64,000 bases of DNA from Nostoc sp. ATCC 43529 (GCA_003326205.1 LWTK01000084.1:1-64000), one strand, 5' to 3'. Counted from the first letter of the stretch, positions 35,818-45,035 are shown. Notes: generated by a model not told the origin, from the sequence alone. Numbers and translations: made by a program.

Positions 35818-38800
35818 TTAAGAAGGTACGACTTCAAAAGCGATCGCCATTGCTGCTAATTTTTGGGTATCGATTCCCCACACACCTGATGGTAAAGTGA
35901 CTTCTTGACCTCTCAAAGCATTACGCGTTCCCGTATCTAGGTCGTCTAATAACTTATTTGTCACATCTAAAATTTGGTCAGGAGTTGTAGAAACGGGTTG
36001 ACGAGTATTACTAACTCCTGCGAGGCTAGCGATTTTTTGTAATGCTTGGAGAGATGTTCTTAAAGGTGATGTACTGGCAATAATTAAAGCTTCAGAAACC
36101 CCTAAAGGTTCAGCAACAGTTAAGACAAATTCATCATCAATCTGCGGAATTAGTTGTGTTTGATTGGCTTCAACTAAAGCTGCATTTTCTGACGCTGACC
36201 AATTATTAGGAAAGATAACTGTCATCGTTCCTTCTGCATCAATTACTAAAATGCTCATATAAAGAGGTTGAGACTCATTATTTTGGATTTTAAAAGCAAT
36301 TTTAGTGCCTGTCATCTGCCCAAAAATATATTGCACCTCTTGTTTCCCTAAAGCTGTCGTTTCAATGCGTTTAATTGCTTGCATAGCTTGGATAGCTTGT
36401 TGCGAAGTTTTTTGATCCAGAGATTCATCTATACCGATTTTTAAAGTGGGATTATTGGGAATACTGCGAATTCGTTCTTGTAATAAAGTACCTGGCTGTA
36501 AATTTTTGATTGAGCGATTGCGTGTATTTACTAATGTACCTTTCCCTTCCAATCCTTGGCGCGAATCTAACTTTAACCATCCGACTTCATTACCTTGAGC
36601 ATCCACAACTGAAAAGAGGGGATTATTAGTAAAAGCTTCTAAACTTTGTGAATCAATGCCACCCAACCATAACTGAGCCTGATTATTATTAACTTGAGTA
36701 ATTACAGCCTCTGCCGGTATAGCTTGAAAAGGGAAAAAATAGAGGGGTGGATTAGTATTTTGGGGATTAAGATTAGACTCAATTTCTGGGTCTTGATAGT
36801 AACCTTCCCGACTAGCTAAGATTTTTGTACTCCGCCCAACATTGGCGATCGCTCTATTGATCGGTTCATTGCCAATTTGTTGCCAAATATACTGAGTTAA
36901 CAAGTAAGTAAAGGCTCCTGCGTGGAAATCTCCAAAGGGTAAATCAGCTGCTAATTGTTCCCGTCTAGCACTAGCAATCACCACGCCTTTAGCCACAGTT
37001 TGTCTAAGTTTTTGGATAAATTCTTGTCGTGACATTCCTAACTTATCCAACCATTGACCCTGATATAGTAATTCTTCGAGGCTGGGTTTTAGTAACTCTC
37101 CATCATCAACAGCACGGACACGTAAATTACCCCGTTTACCCCCACCAGAATGACAACAATCTAACACCACTGTGACATTTTCGGCTTTCAATGCAGACAT
37201 GAGTAAAAATAATGTATGCCCCATAACATGGTTGACAATGCCGCCTTGGAATGGATAGCCTTCTGGTAATCGACCATCCACGGGAACTAAAGCACTATTG
37301 AGTCCATCCGGTGCATCGCCGTCTCGGTCATAAAGGCGCGAACCATGTCCAGAAAAGTGAAATACCACCACATCACCAGGACGAGCCTGATTAATCAGAT
37401 GTTGTTCAAATTTGGTGAGAATACCTTCACGGGTAGCTTGTTGGTTAGTCAGAGTTATCACATCTTCAGCTTTAAAACCAAAGCGGTGAATGAGTAACTC
37501 TTGCTGCAACCTCACATCAGTAACGCAACCAGATAGAGGTTTTAAACCACTGCTTTGAGGATACTGATTAATTCCCACTAATAAAGCTAGTTTACGTCCT
37601 GTGTTTTGAGCCAGAACTTTACCCAAATTATGACCCTGCTGCATAATATCCAACTGACTCAAACCCAACGTTGCGAGGGTCGATGGAGTCAAAGCGATCG
37701 CACTATTTAACCCTTGAATATCATCAAATATGCCGTGGGTGGCTAAATGCACAAATCGCGCTTGGGGTAAACGCTTCACTACAGTTGATTCTGTGCCTTT
37801 GTTGCCAATTAGAGGTTCGGTTTTGAATAATTTGCTAATTGCTGTTACTTCTAGTTCTGCGCCAGGTAAAGGCGTTAATTGTTGCGGAGTTTCACCAATT
37901 TTAGGTGCGAACAAGGGCATGGTGGGATTACCAACAATCAGCGTATCTTTCCCTTGGATGGGTTTTGTGCCTAAACGTTGTCTTTGTTTGCGGGTGGAGT
38001 CTAACACCTGAATTGACTGGGATGTGAGAATAGTATGTTTTTCAATTAGATATTTACCTTCTGCGTCTTGTAAAGCGGCGAAGGGAACTAAGAATAATGC
38101 ACTTTGGGGAATGAAAATCACTCTGTCGTCAGGATTTTTAGGTAATAAGTCAGCGATGGGGTCGATTAATAATTCGTGGAGACGATTTAAGTTATTTTTG
38201 GCTTTGGGTGCATTGGGGTTGTAAGTTACATTGATACCGCGAAAAGCTGTACCTCTTGCACCAATCGCTTGACGACTGGTGGTAACAAGTTGTGCAAGAG
38301 TTGTATTTTCTTTTTGCCACAGGGGTTTGAGGTCAGCTTTGCGAAAGGTGATTTCACCTGTGGGTTTGATTACCCAAATATAAAGCTCTGATTCTTTCCA
38401 TTCTTGTTTACTCTGAATTTTGAACTCATCAGGAATGATAGAGTATTCGACGAGAGTGGCATTTTGTTGTTTGGCAATTTGTTGTAGCAGTGATAATTTA
38501 GGTTCTACATTTGCCAGAGTATTCTTACTAGATAAACGTGAGTTTAACAAATCTACCAATGCTCTACTACGTCCTTGCTCAGAAATTTCTAGTGCTGCAT
38601 TGTTTTTATTCTGAGCAATCAAGACATTTTGCAATATACCGTAGGAGCGAGCTTGTTCTTCAAAAATCGAGACTTTGTAGGCATCATTGTTACCTAAGTC
38701 TCCTCTGATAGACTTTAATACTTCAATAGCAGTACGCAGGACTTGTTCAGCTTCTAGGAGTTTGCCTGATTTGTAGAGGGTAGAGCCTAGATTGTTTAGA

Positions 38801-39420
38801 GATAACCACTCCCCTTGACGGTCTTTGATTTCTCGTGCGATCGCTAAACTCTGGTGGAAGTAATCAATGGCTTTGGCGTAGTCTCCCAGGGAATAATAAG
38901 CAACTCCCAGATTGGCCAAAGCCTTACCCTCGCCTAAACGGTCTTTCATTTCTCTGGCGATCGCTAAACTTGAGGAGTAGTAATCAATGGCTTTGGCGTA
39001 ATCTCCCAGGGAATAGTAAGCATTTCCCAAATTGTTCAGTGCCTTACCCACGCCTAAACGGTCTTTCATTTCTCTGGCGATCGCCAATCTCTGTTGCTGG
39101 TAGTCAATGGCTTTGGCGTAGTCTCCCAGGGAATAGTAAGCAATTCCCAAATTGCCTAGTGCTGCACCCTCGTCTAAACGGTCTTTGATTTCTCGATAGA
39201 TAATTAGTGCTTGTTGCCAAGACTGTAACGCCGCTTCAAATTGACTGGTTTGGTATTGCTCAATACCTTGCTGGAACAATCTGTCTGCTTCTGCTGTACG
39301 GTCTTGTGGTGTTTGTGCTAATACTTGGGGCCTTGAGAATAATATCGGTAAGTTTGCGATCGCCCCTGAGATAACCAAAATTAGAGTGATAACCGTTAAA
39401 TAAAGTTTCCGAGAACGCAT
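35818..39420 (-). CDS. TPR-CHAT(partial)-caspase fusion protein
   Basis: About 1200 residues from ATG 39420 (an upstream in-frame start at 39504 would hide the signal peptide). A signal peptide or anchor (about 5-35, ending VLAQ) is followed by TPR repeats (about 45-235, with AYYSLGDYAKAIDY repeated), then the front part of a CHAT protease domain to the histidine motif VHLATHG (H562). At about 580 the CHAT sequence stops and LATLGLSQLDIMQQG begins, then a full caspase (C14) domain: KLALLVGINQYP (610-621), FHFSGHGS with H692, and VLDCCHSGG with the nucleophile near C756. A ~400-residue tail follows. The CHAT cysteine motif (SACDTG) is absent, so only the caspase part should be active. Cyanobacterial caspase-like enzymes (orthocaspases/metacaspases) cut after arginine or lysine. 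Confidence 0.85.
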   Translation of the reverse strand: MRSRKLYLTVITLILVISGAIANLPILFSRPQVLAQTPQDRTAEADRLFQQGIEQYQTSQFEAALQSWQQALIIYREIKDRLDEGAALGNLGIAYYSLGDYAKAIDYQQQRLAIAREMKDRLGVGKALNNLGNAYYSLGDYAKAIDYYSSSLAIAREMKDRLGEGKALANLGVAYYSLGDYAKAIDYFHQSLAIAREIKDRQGEWLSLNNLGSTLYKSGKLLEAEQVLRTAIEVLKSIRGDLGNNDAYKVSIFEEQARSYGILQNVLIAQNKNNAALEISEQGRSRALVDLLNSRLSSKNTLANVEPKLSLLQQIAKQQNATLVEYSIIPDEFKIQSKQEWKESELYIWVIKPTGEITFRKADLKPLWQKENTTLAQLVTTSRQAIGARGTAFRGINVTYNPNAPKAKNNLNRLHELLIDPIADLLPKNPDDRVIFIPQSALFLVPFAALQDAEGKYLIEKHTILTSQSIQVLDSTRKQRQRLGTKPIQGKDTLIVGNPTMPLFAPKIGETPQQLTPLPGAELEVTAISKLFKTEPLIGNKGTESTVVKRLPQARFVHLATHGIFDDIQGLNSAIALTPSTLATLGLSQLDIMQQGHNLGKVLAQNTGRKLALLVGINQYPQSSGLKPLSGCVTDVRLQQELLIHRFGFKAEDVITLTNQQATREGILTKFEQHLINQARPGDVVVFHFSGHGSRLYDRDGDAPDGLNSALVPVDGRLPEGYPFQGGIVNHVMGHTLFLLMSALKAENVTVVLDCCHSGGGKRGNLRVRAVDDGELLKPSLEELLYQGQWLDKLGMSRQEFIQKLRQTVAKGVVIASARREQLAADLPFGDFHAGAFTYLLTQYIWQQIGNEPINRAIANVGRSTKILASREGYYQDPEIESNLNPQNTNPPLYFFPFQAIPAEAVITQVNNNQAQLWLGGIDSQSLEAFTNNPLFSVVDAQGNEVGWLKLDSRQGLEGKGTLVNTRNRSIKNLQPGTLLQERIRSIPNNPTLKIGIDESLDQKTSQQAIQAMQAIKRIETTALGKQEVQYIFGQMTGTKIAFKIQNNESQPLYMSILVIDAEGTMTVIFPNNWSASENAALVEANQTQLIPQIDDEFVLTVAEPLGVSEALIIASTSPLRTSLQALQKIASLAGVSNTRQPVSTTPDQILDVTNKLLDDLDTGTRNALRGQEVTLPSGVWGIDTQKLAAMAIAFEVVPS

Positions 39421-39513
39421 AACAGTTAAAAGGGGAAATTTAACAACATATATCTCTAGGCGATCGCTGGATATGCAAAATTCGGCAAGTGGTTTATAAA
39501 TCAAATAGGATTG

Positions 39514-39714
39514 CTATATGACATAGAAGGCGCGATCGCCTAAAATATTGGTTGCTCCTACAGACAATACTCCTGGATAAGCCGCAGGATAGGCTACTTG
39601 GTTAGAGTTAGCATTGCCAGCCGCCGCTACAATCACCAGTTTAGGATAGTTGCGGAGAACTTCAGCGATCGCTATACTTGTGTTTAGGTTCAAAATGTCA
39701 CTTTGATTCCCCAA
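39514..39714 (-). pseudogene. Subtilisin-like (S8) protease fragment
   Basis: A 66-codon fragment reads LVIVAAAGNANSNQVAYPAA then YPGVLSVGATN, the oxyanion-hole asparagine region of S8 proteases. It has neither the Asp/His front nor the Ser end. It overlaps the last codons of the CHAT gene in another frame. It lies between the CHAT paralogue and the fusion gene, suggesting the region was reshaped by deletions among CHAT, S8 and caspase genes. Confidence 0.65.
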
Positions 39715-42076
39715 TCAAGGTGAAAGCCGCCCAATTTATGGGTTGGGGATATTTCTGCATCGTGGTCAGCATGGCTTGACGTAAAGCCGTGGCTTTATCT
39801 TGTTGTTGGAGATTTTTATAAAACTCTGTCATCAGAAAGGATGTGGAATTATCATCAACAGCCCACAAGGAAACAATGACGCTGGGTGTACCTGCGCTAA
39901 TTAGAGAACGAGATAAACCGATGACACCATCCCCAGTGATGCGTCCACGTCCGGTGTCACAAGCACTTAACACTACTAAATCTGCATTTAGCTTGAGATT
40001 GAGAATTTCTTCAGCTGTGAGCAAACCATTATCTGTACCGGAGGGTGCAAGAGCGATCGCACTTCCCAAGCCTCGGTTATCATCTAGTAAGCCGTGGGTG
40101 GCTAAATGAATGATTCGAGCCTGTGTCATTTTGTTGACAATCGCGGCTTTGGTGGCTTTATCGCCGGTTAATGCTTGAGTATTGAACTTAGAAGCGATTT
40201 CTCGCGCTTCTTTTTCCACCCAAGGTAAGGATGTTAGTTTTTCGGACGGCTTTCCTGGTTCTAAGATTACCTTGGGCATAGTGGGATTACCTACTATTAA
40301 TACATCCCCATCTCCCACACCTAATTTTTGCTGACGAGTGAAATCTAAGATTTGAATTGCTGGGGCGGTGAGAATAGTATGTTTTTCGATGAGATATTTG
40401 CCTTGTTCATCTTGTAGTGCGGGGAAGGGTACGAGGAATAACTCATTTTGGGGGATGAAAATGACTTTTTCGCTGTCTTGTTTGGGGAGAACATCAGCAA
40501 TGGGTTGAATCAATAGTTGATGTAGTCGGCTCAATCTTTGCTTGGTTTTGAGTGCATCAGGTTTTGGACTGACGCTAAGACCACCGCGTTCGACACCTAT
40601 GGATTGACGGCTGATACTGACAAGTTTCTCAAAGGAAGTGTTTTCTTTTTGCCATAAAGGTTTGAGATCAGCTTTACGGAAGGTGATTTCACCTGTGGGT
40701 TTGATGACCCAAATATAGAGTTCTGATTCTTGAAATTGCAGCTTACCAGAAACTTTGAATTCTTCTCTAATGATGGAATACTGCACTAAGGTAGAATTTT
40801 GGGTTTTGGCAATTTTTTTCATCTCCTCAATTGTGAGCGATCGCGCAGGATTTACTGCATTTTTATTATTATTAGATGAGCGAGATGCCAGCAGTTCAAC
40901 AAAAGCTCTAGCACGACCCCGTTCTGATATTTCTAAAGCTGCATCGCTTTTATTTTGGGCAATTAAAATTTGCTGTAATAAAGCATAAGTATTTTTTTGC
41001 GTATCAAATAGAGATACTTTATCTGTATTTTGTAACTTTGATTTAGGGCTTCTGAGATTTTCCCAAATATTAATAGCTGCATACAGGTTTTTTTCGGCGG
41101 CGGGAAGATTACCATATTTAAAGAAAGTTAGACCTAAATTATTGAGAGATTGACCTTCCCCCAATGGGTCATAAATTTTCCGCGCAATTGCTAAACTCTG
41201 CTGTTGATAATTGATGGCTTGAGGGTAGTCTCCTTGCACCAAATAAGTTAGACCTAAGTTACCTAAAGCGTCTCCTTCACTCCGAGGGTCAACAATAGTA
41301 CGAGCAATTGTTAGCCATTTTTGTTGATAATCAATAGCTTGAGAATATTCCCCTAAAAAATAATAGATACTACCTAAATTACCCAGAATCTTACCTTCCA
41401 GTTGTAGGTTTTTCATTTCTCGGATAATTGTTAAAGCTTGTTGGTAGCTTTGAATTGCGTTTGGATAATCACCAATTGCAGAGTAAACAAGACCAAGATT
41501 ATTCAGTAATGTCGCTTCACTTTGACGGTCTGCAAGGTTTCTAAAAATGACTAAAGCTTGTGAGTATTGTTTAATTGCTGTTGGTGCATCACCTAAAAAA
41601 TAGTATACAAGACCAATATTAGCAATTGCTTTTGCTTGACTTGGAGCATCGTTGATTTCTACTGCGATCGCTAAATTTTGTTGATGATAATCAATTGCCT
41701 GACCATAATCGCCTTTATCTTGATATATAATCCCAAGATTCCCTGAAGCTCTAGCTGATCCTAAACGGTAGTTTATTTTTTTAGCAATCTTTAAAGACCT
41801 CTGAAGATAATTAATTGCACTGTCATATTCTCCCTTAACTTGGTATGCCAGCCCAATATTATTTAATACCTTAACTTCACTTTCATAATCCCGTATTTCT
41901 TGATAAATAACTAATGCTTGTTGCCAAGATTGTAATGCTGCTTCAAATTGACTAGCTTGATATTGTTCTCTACCTTGTTGTAAAAGTTTTTCTGCTGTTT
42001 CTTTACGGCTATTTGATGTTTGTGCCAATACCTGCGGCATCTGTAATGGTTTTGGCGAAGTGATAGTTAATGGCAA
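39698..42076 (-). CDS. TPR-CHAT protease-like protein
   Basis: A 792-residue open frame. N-terminal residues LAIFLPLTITSP...VLAQ (partly upstream of the called TTG start) look like a signal peptide. TPR repeats follow (about 25-330, EYDSAINYLQRSLKIAKKI and similar, eight or so), then a linker and a complete CHAT domain with both catalytic motifs, IHLATHGLLDD (His) and VVLSACDTGRG (Cys), ending INWAAFTLIGE. CHAT proteins are caspase-related proteases acting in regulated proteolysis and, in some systems, defence. The true start is uncertain because an IS630 element begins 29 bp upstream; an ATG beyond it at 43260 could be the original start. The TPR-CHAT half of the neighbouring fusion is a close paralogue. 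Confidence 0.85.
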   Translation of the reverse strand: MPLTITSPKPLQMPQVLAQTSNSRKETAEKLLQQGREQYQASQFEAALQSWQQALVIYQEIRDYESEVKVLNNIGLAYQVKGEYDSAINYLQRSLKIAKKINYRLGSARASGNLGIIYQDKGDYGQAIDYHQQNLAIAVEINDAPSQAKAIANIGLVYYFLGDAPTAIKQYSQALVIFRNLADRQSEATLLNNLGLVYSAIGDYPNAIQSYQQALTIIREMKNLQLEGKILGNLGSIYYFLGEYSQAIDYQQKWLTIARTIVDPRSEGDALGNLGLTYLVQGDYPQAINYQQQSLAIARKIYDPLGEGQSLNNLGLTFFKYGNLPAAEKNLYAAINIWENLRSPKSKLQNTDKVSLFDTQKNTYALLQQILIAQNKSDAALEISERGRARAFVELLASRSSNNNKNAVNPARSLTIEEMKKIAKTQNSTLVQYSIIREEFKVSGKLQFQESELYIWVIKPTGEITFRKADLKPLWQKENTSFEKLVSISRQSIGVERGGLSVSPKPDALKTKQRLSRLHQLLIQPIADVLPKQDSEKVIFIPQNELFLVPFPALQDEQGKYLIEKHTILTAPAIQILDFTRQQKLGVGDGDVLIVGNPTMPKVILEPGKPSEKLTSLPWVEKEAREIASKFNTQALTGDKATKAAIVNKMTQARIIHLATHGLLDDNRGLGSAIALAPSGTDNGLLTAEEILNLKLNADLVVLSACDTGRGRITGDGVIGLSRSLISAGTPSVIVSLWAVDDNSTSFLMTEFYKNLQQQDKATALRQAMLTTMQKYPQPINWAAFTLIGESK

Positions 42077-42182
42077 AAATATTGCCAGAATATAAGTGAT
42101 AAGTAGCTAGACATGATTAAATATAAAACGCTCAACGGAGTAATTACCATTGTTAGCACGATTTTCAATAGTCTGAATTAGA

Positions 42183-42211
42183 GCGATGCCTGCGGCGGGC
42201 TACGCCTACGC
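42183..42211. repeat. 29-bp dispersed palindromic repeat, copy 2
   Basis: Identical to 24976-25004. It lies inside the C-terminal codons of the IS630 transposase. On the minus strand the frame reads through it as GCG TAG GCG TAG and then returns to transposase-like sequence (LIQTIENRANNGNYSVERF) in the same phase. Confidence 0.9.
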
Positions 42212-42700
42212 GAGTTCATATTCATCGTCAAAAATTTTTGAGGAAAGCTCATAACGTTTTAGGTGCAGCCACTCATCTTCAATACGGTTCATTTGAGGCG
42301 AGTATGGTGGCAGGAAAAAAATGTACAAGCCTTGTTGTTGCCAAAATTGCCAGTATTGTTGAACTTTTTTGCTGCGATGAAATGATGCTCCGTCTTGAAT
42401 AATGACAGTAATTTTACCGATTTGTTCAAGACGCTGTTGAGCCAAATGTGCCTGCCATTGAAGTAGTTGCAAGTAACGTTCGCTATTAAAACCACCGACT
42501 ACAGCTCCATACTCAAAACTTTGTTTAGGCTCCCAAAAACCAAGAACGCTAATTCTTTTACCTCTTCTACGAGGTTGATGGATAGATTTTTGCTTCCCAC
42601 GCTGGGAATAAGTATAATTGAGAGAACTGGTTCGTTCAAATCCTGATTCATCAAGATATTTTAGACAAATTAATCCATCACTAGCCCACTGACATAACAT
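42206..42700 (-). CDS. IS630 transposase, second ORF (DDE domain), C-terminally cut
   Basis: The catalytic half of the transposase. YLDESGF and IIQDGASFHRS give the first two acidic residues, and LPPYSPQMNRIEDEWLHLK the third (E in the NRIED/EWL region). The open frame extends upstream of the first Met to the A9 run at 42785-42793 (DYTWKRLRHKPPTPKS), so it is normally made by -1 slippage from the first ORF. The stop at 42206 lies within the inserted 29-bp repeat; about 24 further codons survive downstream. The catalytic residues are upstream of the cut, so activity is possible but doubtful. Confidence 0.85.
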   Translation of the reverse strand: MLCQWASDGLICLKYLDESGFERTSSLNYTYSQRGKQKSIHQPRRRGKRISVLGFWEPKQSFEYGAVVGGFNSERYLQLLQWQAHLAQQRLEQIGKITVIIQDGASFHRSKKVQQYWQFWQQQGLYIFFLPPYSPQMNRIEDEWLHLKRYELSSKIFDDEYELA

Positions 42701-42762
42701 TAACCAATCAGCCTGTTTGGCTTCTTTAAATGATGCTGATTTTGGAGTTGGTGGCTTGTGTC

Positions 42763-43191
42763 TTAATCGTTTCCAGGTATAGTCTTTTTTTTTAGAATGC
42801 GGCTAATTTGTCTACTGCTGAGTATGATTGCACGCTCAGCAGCCAAACGTTCCTGTAGTTGACGGCTTGTATAGCTACGATCTTCACCTAACCATTGTTC
42901 AACCACATTCATATCCTCTAAACTCCACTTACGCTTTCCTCCACGTCCAGGTGCTTCCCACAATCCACTTAATCCCTGGTTTTCCCATCGACGTAATGTG
43001 GCTCGAACTGTATGCTCATGAATATGTAAGTGACTAGCAATCATTGGTACTGTTAAACCATCGGCATTTAGTCGTAATGCGATCGCTCTCATTTTCACTC
43101 TTCGAGCTACATTATCTGCAAGGCTCAACTCCTGCAACGTTTTGTCTTCTTCTCTAGTCAGTTTTATTCGTAGTGCTGGTGGCATTTTCAA
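42763..43191 (-). CDS. IS630 transposase, first ORF (DNA-binding domain)
   Basis: A 142-residue protein with the N-terminal helix-turn-helix pair of IS630/Tc1 transposases: NADGLTVPMIASHLHIHEHT and VRATLRRWENQGLSGLWEAP, then GRKW-type linker RGGKRKWSLEDM and QISRILKKK. It ends shortly after a run of nine A (42785-42793), where a -1 shift would join it to the DDE ORF. Start ATG 43191 lies 46 bp inside the right terminal repeat. Confidence 0.85.
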   Translation of the reverse strand: MKMPPALRIKLTREEDKTLQELSLADNVARRVKMRAIALRLNADGLTVPMIASHLHIHEHTVRATLRRWENQGLSGLWEAPGRGGKRKWSLEDMNVVEQWLGEDRSYTSRQLQERLAAERAIILSSRQISRILKKKTIPGND

Positions 43192-43408
43192 TCATTTGTT
43201 CTGCTCTACTCTTATCTTATAATTTTTCATGTCTAGCTACTTATTAGGAATAGATTTCATCAAATAGTGAAATTAGAGTGCTAAACAAAAGCGGTTTCAA
43301 TCACTTAAAATTTCAGTCCGGCATTTGAAATAAGAGCGCTGTTTTGCTTAGTTTAAAAGAAAATAAAGTTTTGACTTTCCTTTCAAACTGAATACTTTAT
43401 ATAAACTA

Positions 43409-43879
43409 CTAAGAGTAAGCAATCAAACGACCACAAGCAATAATAGCAACCCACAGAAAAAGAGATATAACTGCAATAATCCTAGCTGAGGTTGGCACTT
43501 TAGTATGTTGTTCCCATCTTTTCATAGAGCCAAACGATGCCACATGAAAAGTTACAGCATTTACTCCTGCTAGAACAATCAGCAACAACTTGAACTGAAA
43601 CATTGGATTGGCTACTAATACCACTGGTTGGGCAGAAAATAGTAAGAAACCTGATAAAGTAGCAAAACTAAAACTATGTCGGGCTAAAGGTAGAAGTGAC
43701 TTTGCAATTTCAACAATTGGAAGCTTGGGAAAATAACCTAATAATCTCAAGTCAAATATCCCTATTGCTCCAATTAGGACAGCAAAACTTATAATATGCA
43801 CAATTTGAACGAACGGATAAAGGGACACACGAACTAACTGTGCTAATGTAGATTGCTCTAGCCAAAATAGCAAATCCAT
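43409..43879 (-). CDS. Four-helix membrane protein (DUF6644-like)
   Basis: A 156-residue protein with four hydrophobic helices (about 21-45, 62-82, 88-110 and 128-150). FVQIVHIISFAVLIGAIGIFDLRLLG near the N terminus, with a histidine in helix 1, and ARHSFSFATLSGFLL resemble the DUF6644 family, whose members may bind heme. This is from memory of the family pattern. It shares one base with the end of the DUF6152-like gene on the same strand, so the two are cotranscribed. Confidence 0.7.
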   Translation of the reverse strand: MDLLFWLEQSTLAQLVRVSLYPFVQIVHIISFAVLIGAIGIFDLRLLGYFPKLPIVEIAKSLLPLARHSFSFATLSGFLLFSAQPVVLVANPMFQFKLLLIVLAGVNAVTFHVASFGSMKRWEQHTKVPTSARIIAVISLFLWVAIIACGRLIAYS

Positions 43880-44409
43880 TATTTTTTTCTTCTAGAATTA
43901 CAACCATTAATTTCAGTTTGTACTGTCCCTGGTCTACTAACTGTTGTACCATCCTGTAGCCTAGCAAACTGTACACGAAGTTGATTTGGTGGCACGCAGT
44001 TACGGTAGACTATTACACTTATCCTGTCTCCTAAACGCAATCGCCTCCTTAGGGGTGTCACCATTATACTAACGGGTGGAAGTTCCAACTGTTGCGTTCT
44101 ACCTAAAAGGTTTTGAGGGACAATAAGATTGCGGAAAATTTCTTCCGAGTTGTTTAGCTGCGTTAGTTGTCTTAAATTTTGAGGAGTTTGAACGTTTGTT
44201 GATATTTTTAGTAAAATTGTACTATGTGGAAATTCCCATCGTGTCTCCTGTACAGTTCCTTCTAAATATAATGGACTGCTAGCGTCATATCGGCCTTCAA
44301 ATCCATGGTGTGCCTCTACTTTCCCAGTTGGCAATGGAACTAAAAACATAAACGCTACTATCAATTTTGTGGAGATATAGCCTGCTGTTACACGAAATAT
44401 TCTTTTCAT
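43879..44409 (-). CDS. Secreted DUF6152-like protein
   Basis: A 176-residue protein with a signal peptide (about 1-32, ending KVEA) directly followed by HHGFEGRYDASSPLYLEGTV and RWEFPHSTILLKI. The mature N-terminal His-His next to the cleavage site and the YD...L.GTV pattern match DUF6152. The family often accompanies membrane proteins of the next gene's type and has been suggested to bind copper through the N-terminal histidine, but this is not shown. Its stop overlaps the next start by one base. It ends in a basic tail (NSRRKK). Confidence 0.75.
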   Translation of the reverse strand: MKRIFRVTAGYISTKLIVAFMFLVPLPTGKVEAHHGFEGRYDASSPLYLEGTVQETRWEFPHSTILLKISTNVQTPQNLRQLTQLNNSEEIFRNLIVPQNLLGRTQQLELPPVSIMVTPLRRRLRLGDRISVIVYRNCVPPNQLRVQFARLQDGTTVSRPGTVQTEINGCNSRRKK

Positions 44410-44679
44410 AATTTTAGTTACCTACTGAATTTTGAGTATTTCTACATTTTTATCTGATTTCAGTTGATTATTGCAAAACCTGGTGCAATAGGAAGCAAGA
44501 ATATGAACTGTTAAATCATGATATTAAATATGATAATTACACTAGTTTACTTAATCTTGAAATAATGATTGAATAGTACTAAAAATATATCCATAAATTA
44601 ACATAACCGAGGTATGAATGGGTTTTTAAAATGCTTGTTAACTTCATTGATAGCTAAGCTTTGCTGTGCAAAATAATTC

Positions 44680-44883
44680 CTAAAAACGAGCCATCAAATG
44701 CTTGCGATGGGTACTTTTCAGTTTGGGTTTGCCCTTAACCGCAAACGTAATACAAGAAAGTGTTTCTTGTAATGTGTGATTTTCTGGTAATTGCCTAAGG
44801 ACAAATACAAATTTGTCCACTTGGAAAAATCTTTTTAGAGCATTTGTCGCGCACAACCAGTACCCAAGATCTATAAAATGGCA
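44680..44883 (-). pseudogene. Unassigned coding remnant
   Basis: A 67-codon open stretch bounded by TAA and TAG reads ALKRFFQVDKFVFVLRQLPE then NHTLQETLSCITFAVKGKP and ends HRKHLMARF. It looks like the tail of a real protein and has no start codon or ribosome site. I do not recognise it. The rest of 44410-44999 shows no gene; the TetR promoter must lie there. Confidence 0.3.
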
Positions 44884-45035
44884 TTAACAACATTGTTTCC
44901 TCACTTTGTATTCTGTACTTCTTACTCTGCATGTTTCTTGAAACTTAGAATTACGCAAAAATCTGGAAGGTTAGATAGGCTTGAAAATTAGGTAATTATT
45001 TGTCATCATATAAAAAAACAACAATACAATACAAC

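Larger units (their letters stand above)
42106..43237 (-). mobile_element. IS630-family insertion sequence
   Basis: A 1132-bp element with perfect 11-bp terminal inverted repeats (GCTAGACATGA at the left, TCATGTCTAGC at the right), flanked by TA at 42104-42105 and 43238-43239, the IS630/Tc1 target duplication. It encodes a transposase in two frames joined by a run of nine A. It inserted at the very start of the TPR-CHAT gene. A 29-bp repeat near its left end truncates the transposase. Confidence 0.9.
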
